From the NCBI RefSeq assembly GCF_900100765.1, contig NZ_FNFO01000010.1, positions 62,001 through 126,000 on the forward strand: a stretch of 64,000 bases of DNA, written 5' to 3'. Of the stretch, positions 19,182-27,835 are shown piece after piece. Each line of letters opens with the position of its first letter. Positions within the stretch are counted from its first letter, which is position 1. Source of the DNA: Catalinimonas alkaloidigena (lineage in GTDB: Bacteria > Bacteroidota > Bacteroidia > Cytophagales > Flexibacteraceae). The notes beneath the pieces are model-generated. The model saw only the letters and a program-made list of their open reading frames with translations. It had not been told where the DNA came from and did no database searches. The translations under genes and the position numbers were made by a program.

Positions 19182-21803
19182 ATGCTGCCCAAAACCTACG
19201 ACCCTTCCGACGTCGAAGCAAAGTGGTACCAATACTGGCTGGACCAGAAGTTTTTCGAATCGAAACCGAATCCAGACAAAGCGCCCTATACCATTGTGAT
19301 CCCGCCACCCAACGTGACGGGTGTTTTGCACATGGGACACATGCTGAACAATACCATCCAGGACGTGCTCATCCGCAAAGCGCGCATGGAAGGCAAGGAA
19401 GCGTGCTGGGTTCCCGGCACAGATCACGCCTCCATTGCGACCGAAGCCAAAGTGGTGGCATTGCTGAAAAGCCAGGGGATCGACAAGCGCGACATCGGCC
19501 GGGAGAAGTTCCTGGAACATGCCTGGGAATGGACGCACAAATACGGCGGCATCATTCTGGAACAGCTCAAAAAACTGGGCGCTTCGTGCGACTGGAGTCG
19601 GACACGCTTCACGATGGAAGACGTGATGATCGAGTCGGTGACCAAAGTGTTCGTCGACCTGTACCGCAAGGGCTACATTTACCGGGGCGTGCGCCTCGTC
19701 AACTGGGACCCGGAGGGCCGCACCGCCGTTTCGGACGAAGAGGTAAACCACAAGGAAGTTGCTTCGCAGCTCTGTTACCTGCGTTACCCGATCGAAGGCG
19801 AAGCGGGTGAGTTTGTGACGATTGCGACCGTGCGTCCGGAAACCATCATGGCCGACTCCGCCATCTGCGTGCACCCGGATGACGAGCGCTACAAGCACCT
19901 GCACGGCAAACGTGCGCTGATTCCCCTCCTAGGACGCGCCATCCCGATCATTCAGGACGAGTACGTTTCGATGGAATTCGGAACGGGCTGTTTGAAGATC
20001 ACGCCGGCGCACGACCCGAACGACTACGAACTGGGGCTGAAACACCAGTTGCCGGTCATCGACATTCTGAACGAAGACGGCACGCTGAATCCGGAGGCGC
20101 AGCTCTACGTCGGCATGGATCGCTTTGCCGCCCGGAAAGCCATTCTGAAAGACCTGGAGGCGCAAGACTTTCTGGTAAAGGTCGAGGATTACACGAGCAA
20201 CGTGGGGTTCTCGGAACGGACCAATGCGGTGATCGAACCGCGCTTGTCACAACAATGGTTCGTGCGGATGAAAGACCTGTCGGCACCGGCCCTGAAGGCG
20301 GTAATGGAAGACGACATACGGCTGATTCCCGACAAGTTCAAGAACCTCTACCGTCACTGGATGGAAAACGTCCACGACTGGTGCATCTCGCGGCAACTCT
20401 GGTGGGGCCAGCGCATCCCGGCGTGGTACCTCCCTAACGGCGAGTTTATCGTAGCCGAAACCGAAGCCGAAGCACTCAAGCTCGCGCAGGAACAGGACGC
20501 CACCCTGACGCTGGCCGATCTGCGGCAGGACCCCGACGTGGTCGACACGTGGTTCTCGTCGTGGCTGTGGCCCATTACGGTGTTCGACGGGATCGTCAAG
20601 CCCGACAACGACGACATCAATTACTATTACCCGACCAACGATCTGGTCACCGCGCCGGAAATTCTGTTCTTCTGGGTAGCGCGGATGATCATCTCCGGGT
20701 TTGAATTCCGGGGCGAACGGCCCTTCAAAAATGTGTACCTGACGGGCATCGTGCGTGACAAGCAGCGCCGGAAGATGTCAAAACAACTGGGCAACTCACC
20801 CGATCCGCTGGACCTGATCGCGCAGTATGGCGCCGATGGTGTACGCACAGGTATGCTGTTCTCCTCACCCGCGGGCAACGACCTCCTGTTCGACGAGAAA
20901 CTGGTGGAACAGGGACGTAACTTCTGCAACAAAATCTGGAATGCCTTCCGCCTGATCGAAGGCTGGGAGATCCACGACGGCGAAGCGGAAGCGGGCAACG
21001 ACACGGCTATCCGCTGGTTCAACGCCAAGTTGAACGCCGCTATGCAGCAATTGGAAGGTCAGTTTGCGGAGTATCGGATGTCCGACGCGCTGATGACCGT
21101 GTACAAGTTGACGTGGGACGATTTCTGCTCGTGGTACCTGGAGATGATCAAGCCGGAATATGGCAAGCCCATCGACCGGGCGACTTATGAAACGACCCTG
21201 GGCTACTTTGAAACGCTGATGAAGCTGCTGCATCCGTTCATGCCGTTTATCACGGAAGAGTTGTGGCATGCCGTTCGCGAACGGCCGCAAGATGACTGCG
21301 TGTGCATTGCACCCTGGCCTGAAGCCGGAGCAGTAGAAACTGAATGGCTGACCGACTCGGAGCCGGTGCTGGAGATCATCACGCAGGTACGGAACCTACG
21401 CAGCAGCAAAGGCCTCTCACCGAAGGAGGCATTGGCGCTGTACGTCCGTACGGACAATCCCGCCCGTTACCAGGGATGGGAAGCGGTGCTAACCAAAATG
21501 GCGAACCTGAGCGCGTTTCAGTTCACAACCGAAAAAGTAGAAAACGCACTGTCGTTCATTGTCAAGACCGATGAGTTGTTCGTCCCTTTTTCCGAACAGA
21601 TTGACGTGGAGAAAGAGCGCGAGAATGTCGAAAAAGAGCTGACTCGCTTGCGGGGTTTTCTGGTAGGGGTAGATAAGAAACTCTCTAACGAGCGCTTTGT
21701 GCAAAACGCGAAGCCGGACGTGGTAGAGAAAGAACGCCAGAAGAAAGCCGATGCAGAAGCCAAGATCAAATCCTTGGAAGAAAACTTGGCTGCGTTGCAG
21801 TAG
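19182..21803 (+). CDS. valS: Valyl-tRNA synthetase
   Basis: Class I aminoacyl-tRNA synthetase that charges tRNA-Val; 873 residues. The HIGH-type motif is HMGH at 50-53 within PPPNVTGVLHMGHMLNN, and the KMSKS-type motif is KMSKQ at 531-535 followed by LGNSPDP. Between them lies the CP1 editing domain, including TVRPETIMADSA. The C-terminus is the long coiled-coil tRNA-binding arm typical of ValRS (from about residue 805, EKERENVEKELTRLRGF). It is monocistronic between the frr terminator and a shared bidirectional terminator. Certain. Confidence 0.98.
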   Translation: MLPKTYDPSDVEAKWYQYWLDQKFFESKPNPDKAPYTIVIPPPNVTGVLHMGHMLNNTIQDVLIRKARMEGKEACWVPGTDHASIATEAKVVALLKSQGIDKRDIGREKFLEHAWEWTHKYGGIILEQLKKLGASCDWSRTRFTMEDVMIESVTKVFVDLYRKGYIYRGVRLVNWDPEGRTAVSDEEVNHKEVASQLCYLRYPIEGEAGEFVTIATVRPETIMADSAICVHPDDERYKHLHGKRALIPLLGRAIPIIQDEYVSMEFGTGCLKITPAHDPNDYELGLKHQLPVIDILNEDGTLNPEAQLYVGMDRFAARKAILKDLEAQDFLVKVEDYTSNVGFSERTNAVIEPRLSQQWFVRMKDLSAPALKAVMEDDIRLIPDKFKNLYRHWMENVHDWCISRQLWWGQRIPAWYLPNGEFIVAETEAEALKLAQEQDATLTLADLRQDPDVVDTWFSSWLWPITVFDGIVKPDNDDINYYYPTNDLVTAPEILFFWVARMIISGFEFRGERPFKNVYLTGIVRDKQRRKMSKQLGNSPDPLDLIAQYGADGVRTGMLFSSPAGNDLLFDEKLVEQGRNFCNKIWNAFRLIEGWEIHDGEAEAGNDTAIRWFNAKLNAAMQQLEGQFAEYRMSDALMTVYKLTWDDFCSWYLEMIKPEYGKPIDRATYETTLGYFETLMKLLHPFMPFITEELWHAVRERPQDDCVCIAPWPEAGAVETEWLTDSEPVLEIITQVRNLRSSKGLSPKEALALYVRTDNPARYQGWEAVLTKMANLSAFQFTTEKVENALSFIVKTDELFVPFSEQIDVEKERENVEKELTRLRGFLVGVDKKLSNERFVQNAKPDVVEKERQKKADAEAKIKSLEENLAALQ

Positions 21804-21823
21804 CCCTTCATCGCTTATAACTT

Positions 21824-21860
21824 AAAAAGCCGGTCTGGTGTACACCAGACCGGCTTTTTT
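21824..21860. terminator. Bidirectional terminator between valS and the T9SS gene
   Basis: A perfect palindrome (AAAAAGCCGGTCTGGTGT and its complement) with A- and T-runs on both sides, placed between two convergent genes 21 nt after the valS stop and 19 nt after the opposing stop. It can serve both transcripts. Confidence 0.9.
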
Positions 21861-21878
21861 TATAAAGGTTAAAAGACG

Positions 21879-24125
21879 TTAACGGCTGATGATGATCCGT
21901 TTGGTCTGCACACCCGCCTGGCTCCGGAGCAACAGCACATACATGCCGTTCTTCAGCGTCGCAACCGGGAGTTGCAGTTGGTTCAACCCTTGGGTCGCCT
22001 GATACTGCTGTTGCATCACCTGCTGGCCCCGGGCGTTGATCAGTTGCACGTCGACCGCTTCGGCCTGTTCTGTCGCAAACGTCAGCGTTACGGCCTGCGC
22101 CGCCGGGTTCGGATACACATCCATCGTAGCGGGGACTGAGGCAGCGACCGCAGTCTGAGGCAGCACGCGTGCTTCGCCAGGAACGGTCACTTCCAGGTAA
22201 TCGACGTTAGGACCACTCCTACCTGCTGCTACCAGTTGAATCGTATTTTTTCCTTTGTTCAGGGGTGCGTTCAGGCTGATCTTCGTCCAGAGGCCCCAGT
22301 CGCCGGTCGGCTCAAACGCCAGGCTGCCTGTTACGACGGTACCATTGACCACAAGGCGCATCGCACGTGTATCGCTGCCGCCGTGTGCATACCGAAAGGC
22401 CAGTTGGTACGTGCCTGCGGCCGCGCGTTCTACCTCCCAGGCGATGTAATCGTTGGAAGCGTGCAGGTAGTCCACAAAACCTTCACCACTGTAACCGGCG
22501 TGTTTGGACGAGACGGTCCCGCCTACCACTTGCGCGTTTTCTGCTTCGTACAGCGATGGCTGCGGTTCAGGCTCCACCACGTCTTCGGCCGGAATCGCTG
22601 CGACGAGGTAGTTGGTGCGGGCGCCTTGTGCCGGACTCGCCAGGTTGCCACCCAACGTCACAGTCCCCGCCGGAAACGTCTGTTTGTACAGGTCGAAGGC
22701 ATTGATGCTGGGGTCGGTCGTGCCGAGGCGCTCCGTCACTTTTTCCCAATTGTTCAACCAGGCGGGCAGTCTCCACCCGCGCGGATCGTAAGCGACATAC
22801 ACCGTTGCTTTTGCCGTCAGCGTGAACGAAATCAGGGCGGCATCGGAGCTGTTTTTGTCGTCGTTCGCCGTTTTCACAAACTCAGCACCTTTGAGGGCTT
22901 CGGGCAGCGAAGTAACAGCATGACGATCCCGGTCGGTATAATGCTGCACGCCTACGTTCAGCACCGCTTCTTCGTATTTCAAGCTGCTGGTAGACGCAAG
23001 TTTGGTCATCAAGCCTCCGTCGGGAGCGGGCGGTGGCGGCGTGGGCTCGGTGTTCTCGCGGTAGGGCTTCACGTTCGCGACCACAAACACGTAATCCTGG
23101 TAGTCGCCGTTGGCAGCGGGTTCCATCGCCACCAGATAGCTGTGCGGCACCGCAACGCCTTCGCGATTTTTCAATGGATAAATCCGTACCGAATGCGACA
23201 GCGGCGAAGTGGTGTTGAGTTTATCTTCCGTATAAGTATTGTAACCGGCGTAACTGGTAGCTCCTACGTAAAAGCCGAACGCCGCCTTCCCCGGTTCGAA
23301 CGTAAACGCATCGGTCAACACGGCAGGCATCAACGTCTGCTCCTGATCGAGCGCGATGGTGTTCACCTTCTTGGGCGTGGGCGTAGTTCCCGGCAGGTAA
23401 TAACCATAGTCCAGCAGATCGTCGGGCGAATAGCGCGCCACCGGCTTTATGGTAACCGGGCCGTCCGCAGCTTTTTCAAAAAGGGGTTCGAGCACCTCAT
23501 CGCCAATGGCAGACGGACCCGTTTCCAGAATCAACGCGGTTCCGCCCACATCGATCTTGTAACCCAGCGTGGTCACGATGTTGTGCAGCGAAGGCTCTTT
23601 GCCGCCTTGCTCCCCGGCGGTTCCCAGACCGTACAAGTAGACATTCGCTAGGGGTTGAGCCGGATCGTTGCTACTCACCTGCAACCGGTCGCTTAAGGAA
23701 CCTACCTTCTTGGGCGTGAAAGCCACCTGAAGCACCAGTTGCTCGCCGGCCGCCAGCGTGTAGGGCAACGAAGGCACCTGCGTTACCCGGAAATCGCTGC
23801 CACTTTCGAGCGCGATTTTGGAAAGTTGCAACGGTCCGTCCCCCGTATTTTTCAGCACCACCTGCTGGGATGAACTTGTGGTCGAGCGTACGCCGCTAAA
23901 AATAAAGTCGGCGGTGGGCCACTGAAGCGCCGGTGCAGCCAGGGCATTGCCCTCGACCGGAAACGCGTCGGGCGTGGCCCGAACGGCCGGCTCAGCTTCG
24001 ATGTAGACCGCTTGCGCCGCCAGGGCACTACGAACGACAGACGGATCTGCCGTAGTCGCCTGCCCTCTGACAGACGGGATAATGCCTGCACAAAAGGCCA
24101 GGGCAAAGCATACGTTTTGCTTCAT
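21879..24125 (-). CDS. T9SS-exported protein with CBM6/35-type and abnormal-spindle-like domains
   Basis: A 748-residue secreted protein. The ATG at 24125 gives a clear signal peptide (MKQNVCFALAFCAGIIPSVRG); longer readings start at a GTG and hide it. Residues about 70-167 form an immunoglobulin-like ASPM-SPD-2-Hydin/choice-of-anchor type domain (VVLKNTGDGPLQLSKIAL, VAFTPKKVGSLSDRLQVSSN). The middle (about 170-520) is not recognised. Residues about 523-643 look like a CBM6/CBM35 carbohydrate-binding module (YEAENAQVVGG, GFVDYLHASNDYIAWEVE, GPNVDYLEV). The last 80 residues, from VYPNPAAQAVTLTF to GMYVLLLRSQAGVQTKRIII, are a type A T9SS sorting domain. Likely a surface or extracellular glycan-binding protein; no catalytic residues identified. 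Confidence 0.85.
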   Translation of the reverse strand: MKQNVCFALAFCAGIIPSVRGQATTADPSVVRSALAAQAVYIEAEPAVRATPDAFPVEGNALAAPALQWPTADFIFSGVRSTTSSSQQVVLKNTGDGPLQLSKIALESGSDFRVTQVPSLPYTLAAGEQLVLQVAFTPKKVGSLSDRLQVSSNDPAQPLANVYLYGLGTAGEQGGKEPSLHNIVTTLGYKIDVGGTALILETGPSAIGDEVLEPLFEKAADGPVTIKPVARYSPDDLLDYGYYLPGTTPTPKKVNTIALDQEQTLMPAVLTDAFTFEPGKAAFGFYVGATSYAGYNTYTEDKLNTTSPLSHSVRIYPLKNREGVAVPHSYLVAMEPAANGDYQDYVFVVANVKPYRENTEPTPPPPAPDGGLMTKLASTSSLKYEEAVLNVGVQHYTDRDRHAVTSLPEALKGAEFVKTANDDKNSSDAALISFTLTAKATVYVAYDPRGWRLPAWLNNWEKVTERLGTTDPSINAFDLYKQTFPAGTVTLGGNLASPAQGARTNYLVAAIPAEDVVEPEPQPSLYEAENAQVVGGTVSSKHAGYSGEGFVDYLHASNDYIAWEVERAAAGTYQLAFRYAHGGSDTRAMRLVVNGTVVTGSLAFEPTGDWGLWTKISLNAPLNKGKNTIQLVAAGRSGPNVDYLEVTVPGEARVLPQTAVAASVPATMDVYPNPAAQAVTLTFATEQAEAVDVQLINARGQQVMQQQYQATQGLNQLQLPVATLKNGMYVLLLRSQAGVQTKRIIISR

Positions 24126-24269
24126 CAGCGTAAGGATGTAATTCGGATTTGTTTCTATGTGGTTGAAGACTAGCGCAATCGTATCAGCGCCGCTGTTGTT
24201 GCCCATGTCAAACGCATTCCCGATGGGTTTGACATTACCGCAAGGGCTCCCAGCCACGCCTACTTACAC

Positions 24270-24299
24270 CAAAACTACTACGCGCCGGGAAAATTCAAA
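24270..24299 (-). promoter_or_regulatory. Candidate promoter of the T9SS gene
   Basis: TTTG (24299-24296), 18-nt spacer, TAGTTTTG (24277-24270) on the minus strand. One base short of the usual spacing. The predicted start near 24264 leaves a leader of about 140 nt. Confidence 0.5.
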
Positions 24300-24526
24300 T
24301 ACAGTTTCGACGAATTAGTCCTTATTTCTTACTCGGTTAACCTAAAAATCCAACTGGGTAACCCCTGCCCTCGCTTCGGTAATCGCCTGAGAAGCTCGAA
24401 TCCATAACACCTTTTACCCTAAATTATTACACCTAGTCCAACCCGTTTCCTCCCCGTAATGCCTATGCCGCGTTTTAGACGAATGGCTTCCTTTTGCGGG
24501 TGAAAGCGAATGCCTGTCCTAAACGC
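24300..24526. other. Intergenic stretch without recognised gene
   Basis: Part of the 457-bp gap between the T9SS gene and pntB. The left part (24126-24299) is the leader and candidate promoter of the T9SS gene and the right part (24527-24562) the pntB terminator. In between I see no coding sequence, tRNA or clear repeat. Confidence 0.5.
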
Positions 24527-24562
24527 AAAACGCCCCGCTTCAGGCGTGAAACGGGGCGTTTT
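24527..24562 (-). terminator. Rho-independent terminator after pntB
   Basis: An 11-bp stem (AAAACGCCCCG / CGGGGCGTTTT) with a 14-nt loop, 20 nt after the pntB stop; TTTT follows on the minus strand. Confidence 0.85.
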
Positions 24563-24582
24563 GTATGGGAATATGAGTCGGT

Positions 24583-25983
24583 TTACATCTCTTTCAGTTC
24601 GCCGACCACTTCCGTCATCTTTTTCTTCGCGTCGCCGAACAGCATCAGCGCATTATCATAACCGAACAACTCGTTCTGGATTCCGGCGTACCCGGATGCC
24701 ATGCTGCGTTTACTGATGATGACCGTACGGGCTTTGTCGGCGTTGAGGATCGGCATTCCGTAAATCGGGCTGCTTTTGTCGTAGCGGGCGGCGGGGTTCA
24801 CCACGTCGTTTGCACCGATCACCAGGGCGACGTCGGTATTCGCGAAGTCGTCGTTGATTGCCTCCATCTCCACTAATTTGTCGTAGGGCACGTTGGCTTC
24901 GGCCAGCAGCACGTTCATGTGGCCGGGCATCCGTCCTGCCACCGGGTGAATGGCGTAGCGCACGTTGACGCCCTTTTTTTCCAACAGATCGGCCATTTCG
25001 CGAACAATGTGCTGCGCCTGCGCCACCGCCATGCCGTAGCCCGGCACGATGATCACCGACGACGCCGAATCGAAAATCATGGCGGCCTCTTCGGAGCCCA
25101 CCTCTTTCACGACCATCTCCTGCCCACCGGCTCCGCTGACACTGGCCCCACCGCCTTCCTGCCCGAAGCCACCGAGCAAGACGCTGACGAGCGAGCGGTT
25201 CATGGCCTTACACATGATTTGCGTCAGAATCAGCCCCGAAGCACCGACCAGCGCCCCCGAGATGATCAGCACCTGGTTGTTCAGGACAAAACCCGTCGCA
25301 CAGGCCGCAATCCCCGAATACGAGTTCAACAAGGAAATCACGACGGGCATGTCGGCCCCTCCGATCGGAATTACCGTCAGGATGCCCAGCAGCAGGGCGA
25401 TGCCCAGCGTAATCAGCATCCACAGTTGGTTATTGGGGTAGATCACCATCATCGCAGCCGAGGCCACCATGGCCAGCGCCAGCACGGCGTTCAGCGCATG
25501 CTGTCCCGGATAGGTCACCGCCCCGCCGTTCACAAAGCCCTTCAGTTTGCCGAAGGCAATGAACGAGCCGGTGAGCGTCACCGCACCGATGATGACCGAC
25601 AGCGCAATGGTCACGCCCACGGTCGTCGGCATCGAGGTATCGGCCGCGCTAAGGTAGCGCCAGTATTCCGAGGCCGCCACCAAGACGGAGGCCGCACCAC
25701 CGAAGCCGTTGAAAATGGCGACCATTTCGGGCATGGCCGTCATGGCGACGGTCCGGGCGGCGTAAATCCCGATGGCGGAGCCGATCAGGATGGTCACAAA
25801 AATTTCGATGTAGCTGACCACTTCGCGGTCCAGCAGGGTGGCCAGCACCGCGATGAGCATGGCTACCGACGAATAGAGGTTGCCCTCGCGGGCAGTACTG
25901 GTTTTGCCGAGGCGCTTGATGCCGACAATGAACAGCACCGAGGCCAGCAGGTAGGCTATTTTAATAATGAGATCTCGATCCAC
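24583..25983 (-). CDS. pntB: NAD(P) transhydrogenase subunit beta
   Basis: Beta subunit of the proton-translocating nicotinamide nucleotide transhydrogenase, which uses the proton gradient to reduce NADP+ with NADH. 466 residues, close to the family norm. About nine hydrophobic segments fill the first 270 residues; the C-terminal domain III binds NADP(H), with IIVPGYGMAVAQAQHIVREM, the HPVAGRMPGHMNVLLAEANV region and GANDVVNPAA. The start is a GTG at 25983 (reading DRDLIIKIAYLLASVL); no ATG is available nearby. It is last in the pntAA-pntAB-pntB operon, 72 bp after pntAB, and is followed by a terminator. Confidence 0.95.
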   Translation of the reverse strand: MDRDLIIKIAYLLASVLFIVGIKRLGKTSTAREGNLYSSVAMLIAVLATLLDREVVSYIEIFVTILIGSAIGIYAARTVAMTAMPEMVAIFNGFGGAASVLVAASEYWRYLSAADTSMPTTVGVTIALSVIIGAVTLTGSFIAFGKLKGFVNGGAVTYPGQHALNAVLALAMVASAAMMVIYPNNQLWMLITLGIALLLGILTVIPIGGADMPVVISLLNSYSGIAACATGFVLNNQVLIISGALVGASGLILTQIMCKAMNRSLVSVLLGGFGQEGGGASVSGAGGQEMVVKEVGSEEAAMIFDSASSVIIVPGYGMAVAQAQHIVREMADLLEKKGVNVRYAIHPVAGRMPGHMNVLLAEANVPYDKLVEMEAINDDFANTDVALVIGANDVVNPAARYDKSSPIYGMPILNADKARTVIISKRSMASGYAGIQNELFGYDNALMLFGDAKKKMTEVVGELKEM

Positions 25984-26055
25984 GGGGAGAGTGTGCTTGG
26001 TTAGTGAAGTGATTGGGTGCGCAAACCGGGAAGGTCGCAGAAAGGCAAGGTGGGG

Positions 26056-26343
26056 TTATTTTTTCTTCTTGAACATCTGGAGCATGCGGTCGGTCACCAC
26101 ATACCCTCCTACCACGTTGATCGTCGCCAGCAGCAACGCGGCAATGCCCAGCCATTTGGCCAGCGAACCTTCCTGCGGTCCGCAGCAGATCATCGCGCCC
26201 ACAATGGTGATCCCGGAAATGGCGTTGGAGCCGGACATCAGCGGCGTGTGCAACGTCGGCGGGACTTTGGAAATCAGCTCGAAGCCGACAAAGCTGGCCA
26301 GCACCAGCACATAAAACAGAACCAGTAGATTTTCGGTAGACAT
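26056..26343 (-). CDS. pntAB: NAD(P) transhydrogenase subunit alpha, membrane part
   Basis: The short membrane part of the alpha subunit, 95 residues, encoded separately as in many bacteria with a three-subunit enzyme (PntAA/PntAB/PntB). The ATG at 26343 begins MSTENLLVLFYVLVLASFVG; an upstream extension lacks family similarity. It has three hydrophobic helices and the conserved loop KVPPTLHTPLMSGSNAISGI. It lies between pntAA and pntB and contributes helices to the proton channel. Confidence is high from sequence and context together. Confidence 0.93.
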   Translation of the reverse strand: MSTENLLVLFYVLVLASFVGFELISKVPPTLHTPLMSGSNAISGITIVGAMICCGPQEGSLAKWLGIAALLLATINVVGGYVVTDRMLQMFKKKK

Positions 26344-26479
26344 ACAGTTCGGGTAAGTGGTTTTGTGAATGGGTGAAGAAGTGATCGCAGCGTGGCCTCC
26401 TGAGAACGGCCGCGGCCGCATTGTGCTTCGCCAGAAAATATGATTAAACAGTTTGCCGGATTGGTCGCGTAGTGCCGCC

Positions 26480-27616
26480 TTAGCTCACGGTTTTGGCCAG
26501 GATTTCTTTGGTGAACGCGTGCACCAGTTCGCCGTCTTTCGTGATGAGCGAGCCTTTGGTGACCTCCTCGTCCATTTCCCACTTAAAGCCTTGGTCGTCG
26601 GCAAGGTGGAACAGCAGCGCGAGGATGTTTTTGGCGTAGAGTTCGCTGGCATGGAGCGGCAACAGCGCCGGCAGGTTCGACTCTCCGATGATGGTCACGT
26701 TGTGCTTCACGACCGTCTGGTCACGTTCACTCAATTCGCAGTTTCCTCCGGACGCCACCGCCATGTCGACAATGACCGAACCGGGCCGCATGGACTTGAC
26801 CATCGGTTCCGTCACTAGCATCGGCGCTTTTTTTCCAATCACGAGCGCGGTTGTAATCACCAGGTCGGCGTCGGCTACGTGCTTCGAGACCATCTCCTTC
26901 TGCTTGGCGAGGTATTCGGCCGAGACTTCGCGGGCGTAACCGCCTTCGGTCTTGATGCCCTCTCCTTCCACTTCTAGAAATCGCCCGCCGAGCGATTCGA
27001 CCTGCTCCTTGGTTTCCGGACGTACGTCGGTCACTTCCACCACGGCACCCAGGCGTTTGGCCGTTGCAATGGCTTGCAGCCCCGCTACACCAGCCCCAAA
27101 GATCATCACCTTGGCAGGCGTAATGGTGCCGGCGGCGGTCATCATCAAGGGGAAGATTTTGCCCAGTGCGTTGGCGCCCAGCAGCACGGCCTTGTAACCA
27201 CCCAGGTTGGCCTGCGATGAAAGCGCGTCCATTTTCTGCGCCCGCGAAATGCGCGGCACCGCATCCATGCTGAACGCGCTGATGTTCTTCGCGTTGAGGG
27301 CCTCGACTACGTCGGGAATGGTGTAGGCATACAAAAAGGAAATCAGGATGGAGCCTGGCTTCATCAACGCCACTTCTTCGACCGTCGGGGCGTTGACTTT
27401 GACCACCACGTCGGCCTCGGCGTAGAGGCTGGCCGCATCGGAGCGGATCGTGGCACCCGCGTCCTGATACGCTTCATCCAGAAAGTAAGAGTTGACACCG
27501 GCTCCTGCTTCTACGTCGCAGGTAAAGCCTTTTTTGAGGAGAGTTTTGACTGCGTCGGGGGTTAGGGCGACGCGGCGTTCGATAGCATTTGTTTCCTTGG
27601 GTACAGCGATTTTCAA
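26480..27616 (-). CDS. pntAA: NAD(P) transhydrogenase subunit alpha, NAD-binding part
   Basis: Soluble domain I of the transhydrogenase, which binds NAD(H); 378 residues, related to alanine dehydrogenase. It starts MKIAVPKETNAIERRVALTP from a TTG codon at 27616; no in-frame ATG or GTG fits better. Further signatures are AGAGVNSYFLDEAYQDAGAT, the Rossmann loop IFGAGVAGLQAIATAKRLGA and the VDMAVASGGNCELSERD segment. It ends before the membrane helices, which are on the separate pntAB gene 136 bp downstream. Two adjacent inverted repeats lie just upstream and may be regulatory. recJ is further upstream on the same strand. Confidence 0.95.
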   Translation of the reverse strand: MKIAVPKETNAIERRVALTPDAVKTLLKKGFTCDVEAGAGVNSYFLDEAYQDAGATIRSDAASLYAEADVVVKVNAPTVEEVALMKPGSILISFLYAYTIPDVVEALNAKNISAFSMDAVPRISRAQKMDALSSQANLGGYKAVLLGANALGKIFPLMMTAAGTITPAKVMIFGAGVAGLQAIATAKRLGAVVEVTDVRPETKEQVESLGGRFLEVEGEGIKTEGGYAREVSAEYLAKQKEMVSKHVADADLVITTALVIGKKAPMLVTEPMVKSMRPGSVIVDMAVASGGNCELSERDQTVVKHNVTIIGESNLPALLPLHASELYAKNILALLFHLADDQGFKWEMDEEVTKGSLITKDGELVHAFTKEILAKTVS

Positions 27617-27658
27617 GGTTCCGTGCGGTTTGGGTAGGTCGTCAATATGAGAATTTCC

Positions 27659-27697
27659 GGGCTGATTTGAAAACCAGCCCTTTACACGCTGTAAAGG
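27659..27697. promoter_or_regulatory. Two abutting inverted repeats upstream of pntAA
   Basis: A perfect 8-bp inverted repeat CCTTTACA-CGC-TGTAAAGG (27679-27697) abuts an imperfect one (GGGCTG...CAGCCC, 27659-27680) in the recJ-pntAA gap, 43-81 bp before the pntAA start. Neither is followed by a T-run, so an operator or RNA element is more likely than a terminator. Confidence 0.5.
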
Positions 27698-27835
27698 TGA
27701 ATGTTTTTACATAAATCGGAAACGAAAACCGCAGAGATTTCGCAAATAGAATCGCCGTCCCGCCCGCCAACGGTAGAAGCTCCCGCGTCAAAGGCGGACT
27801 TTTGCGAAAGATTATTCGGAAGAAATACGGATTAC

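Noticed and set aside
22236-23651. A 471-codon plus-strand frame opposite the T9SS gene
   Set aside because: No domains or start signals; antisense to a gene with signal peptide and sorting domain.
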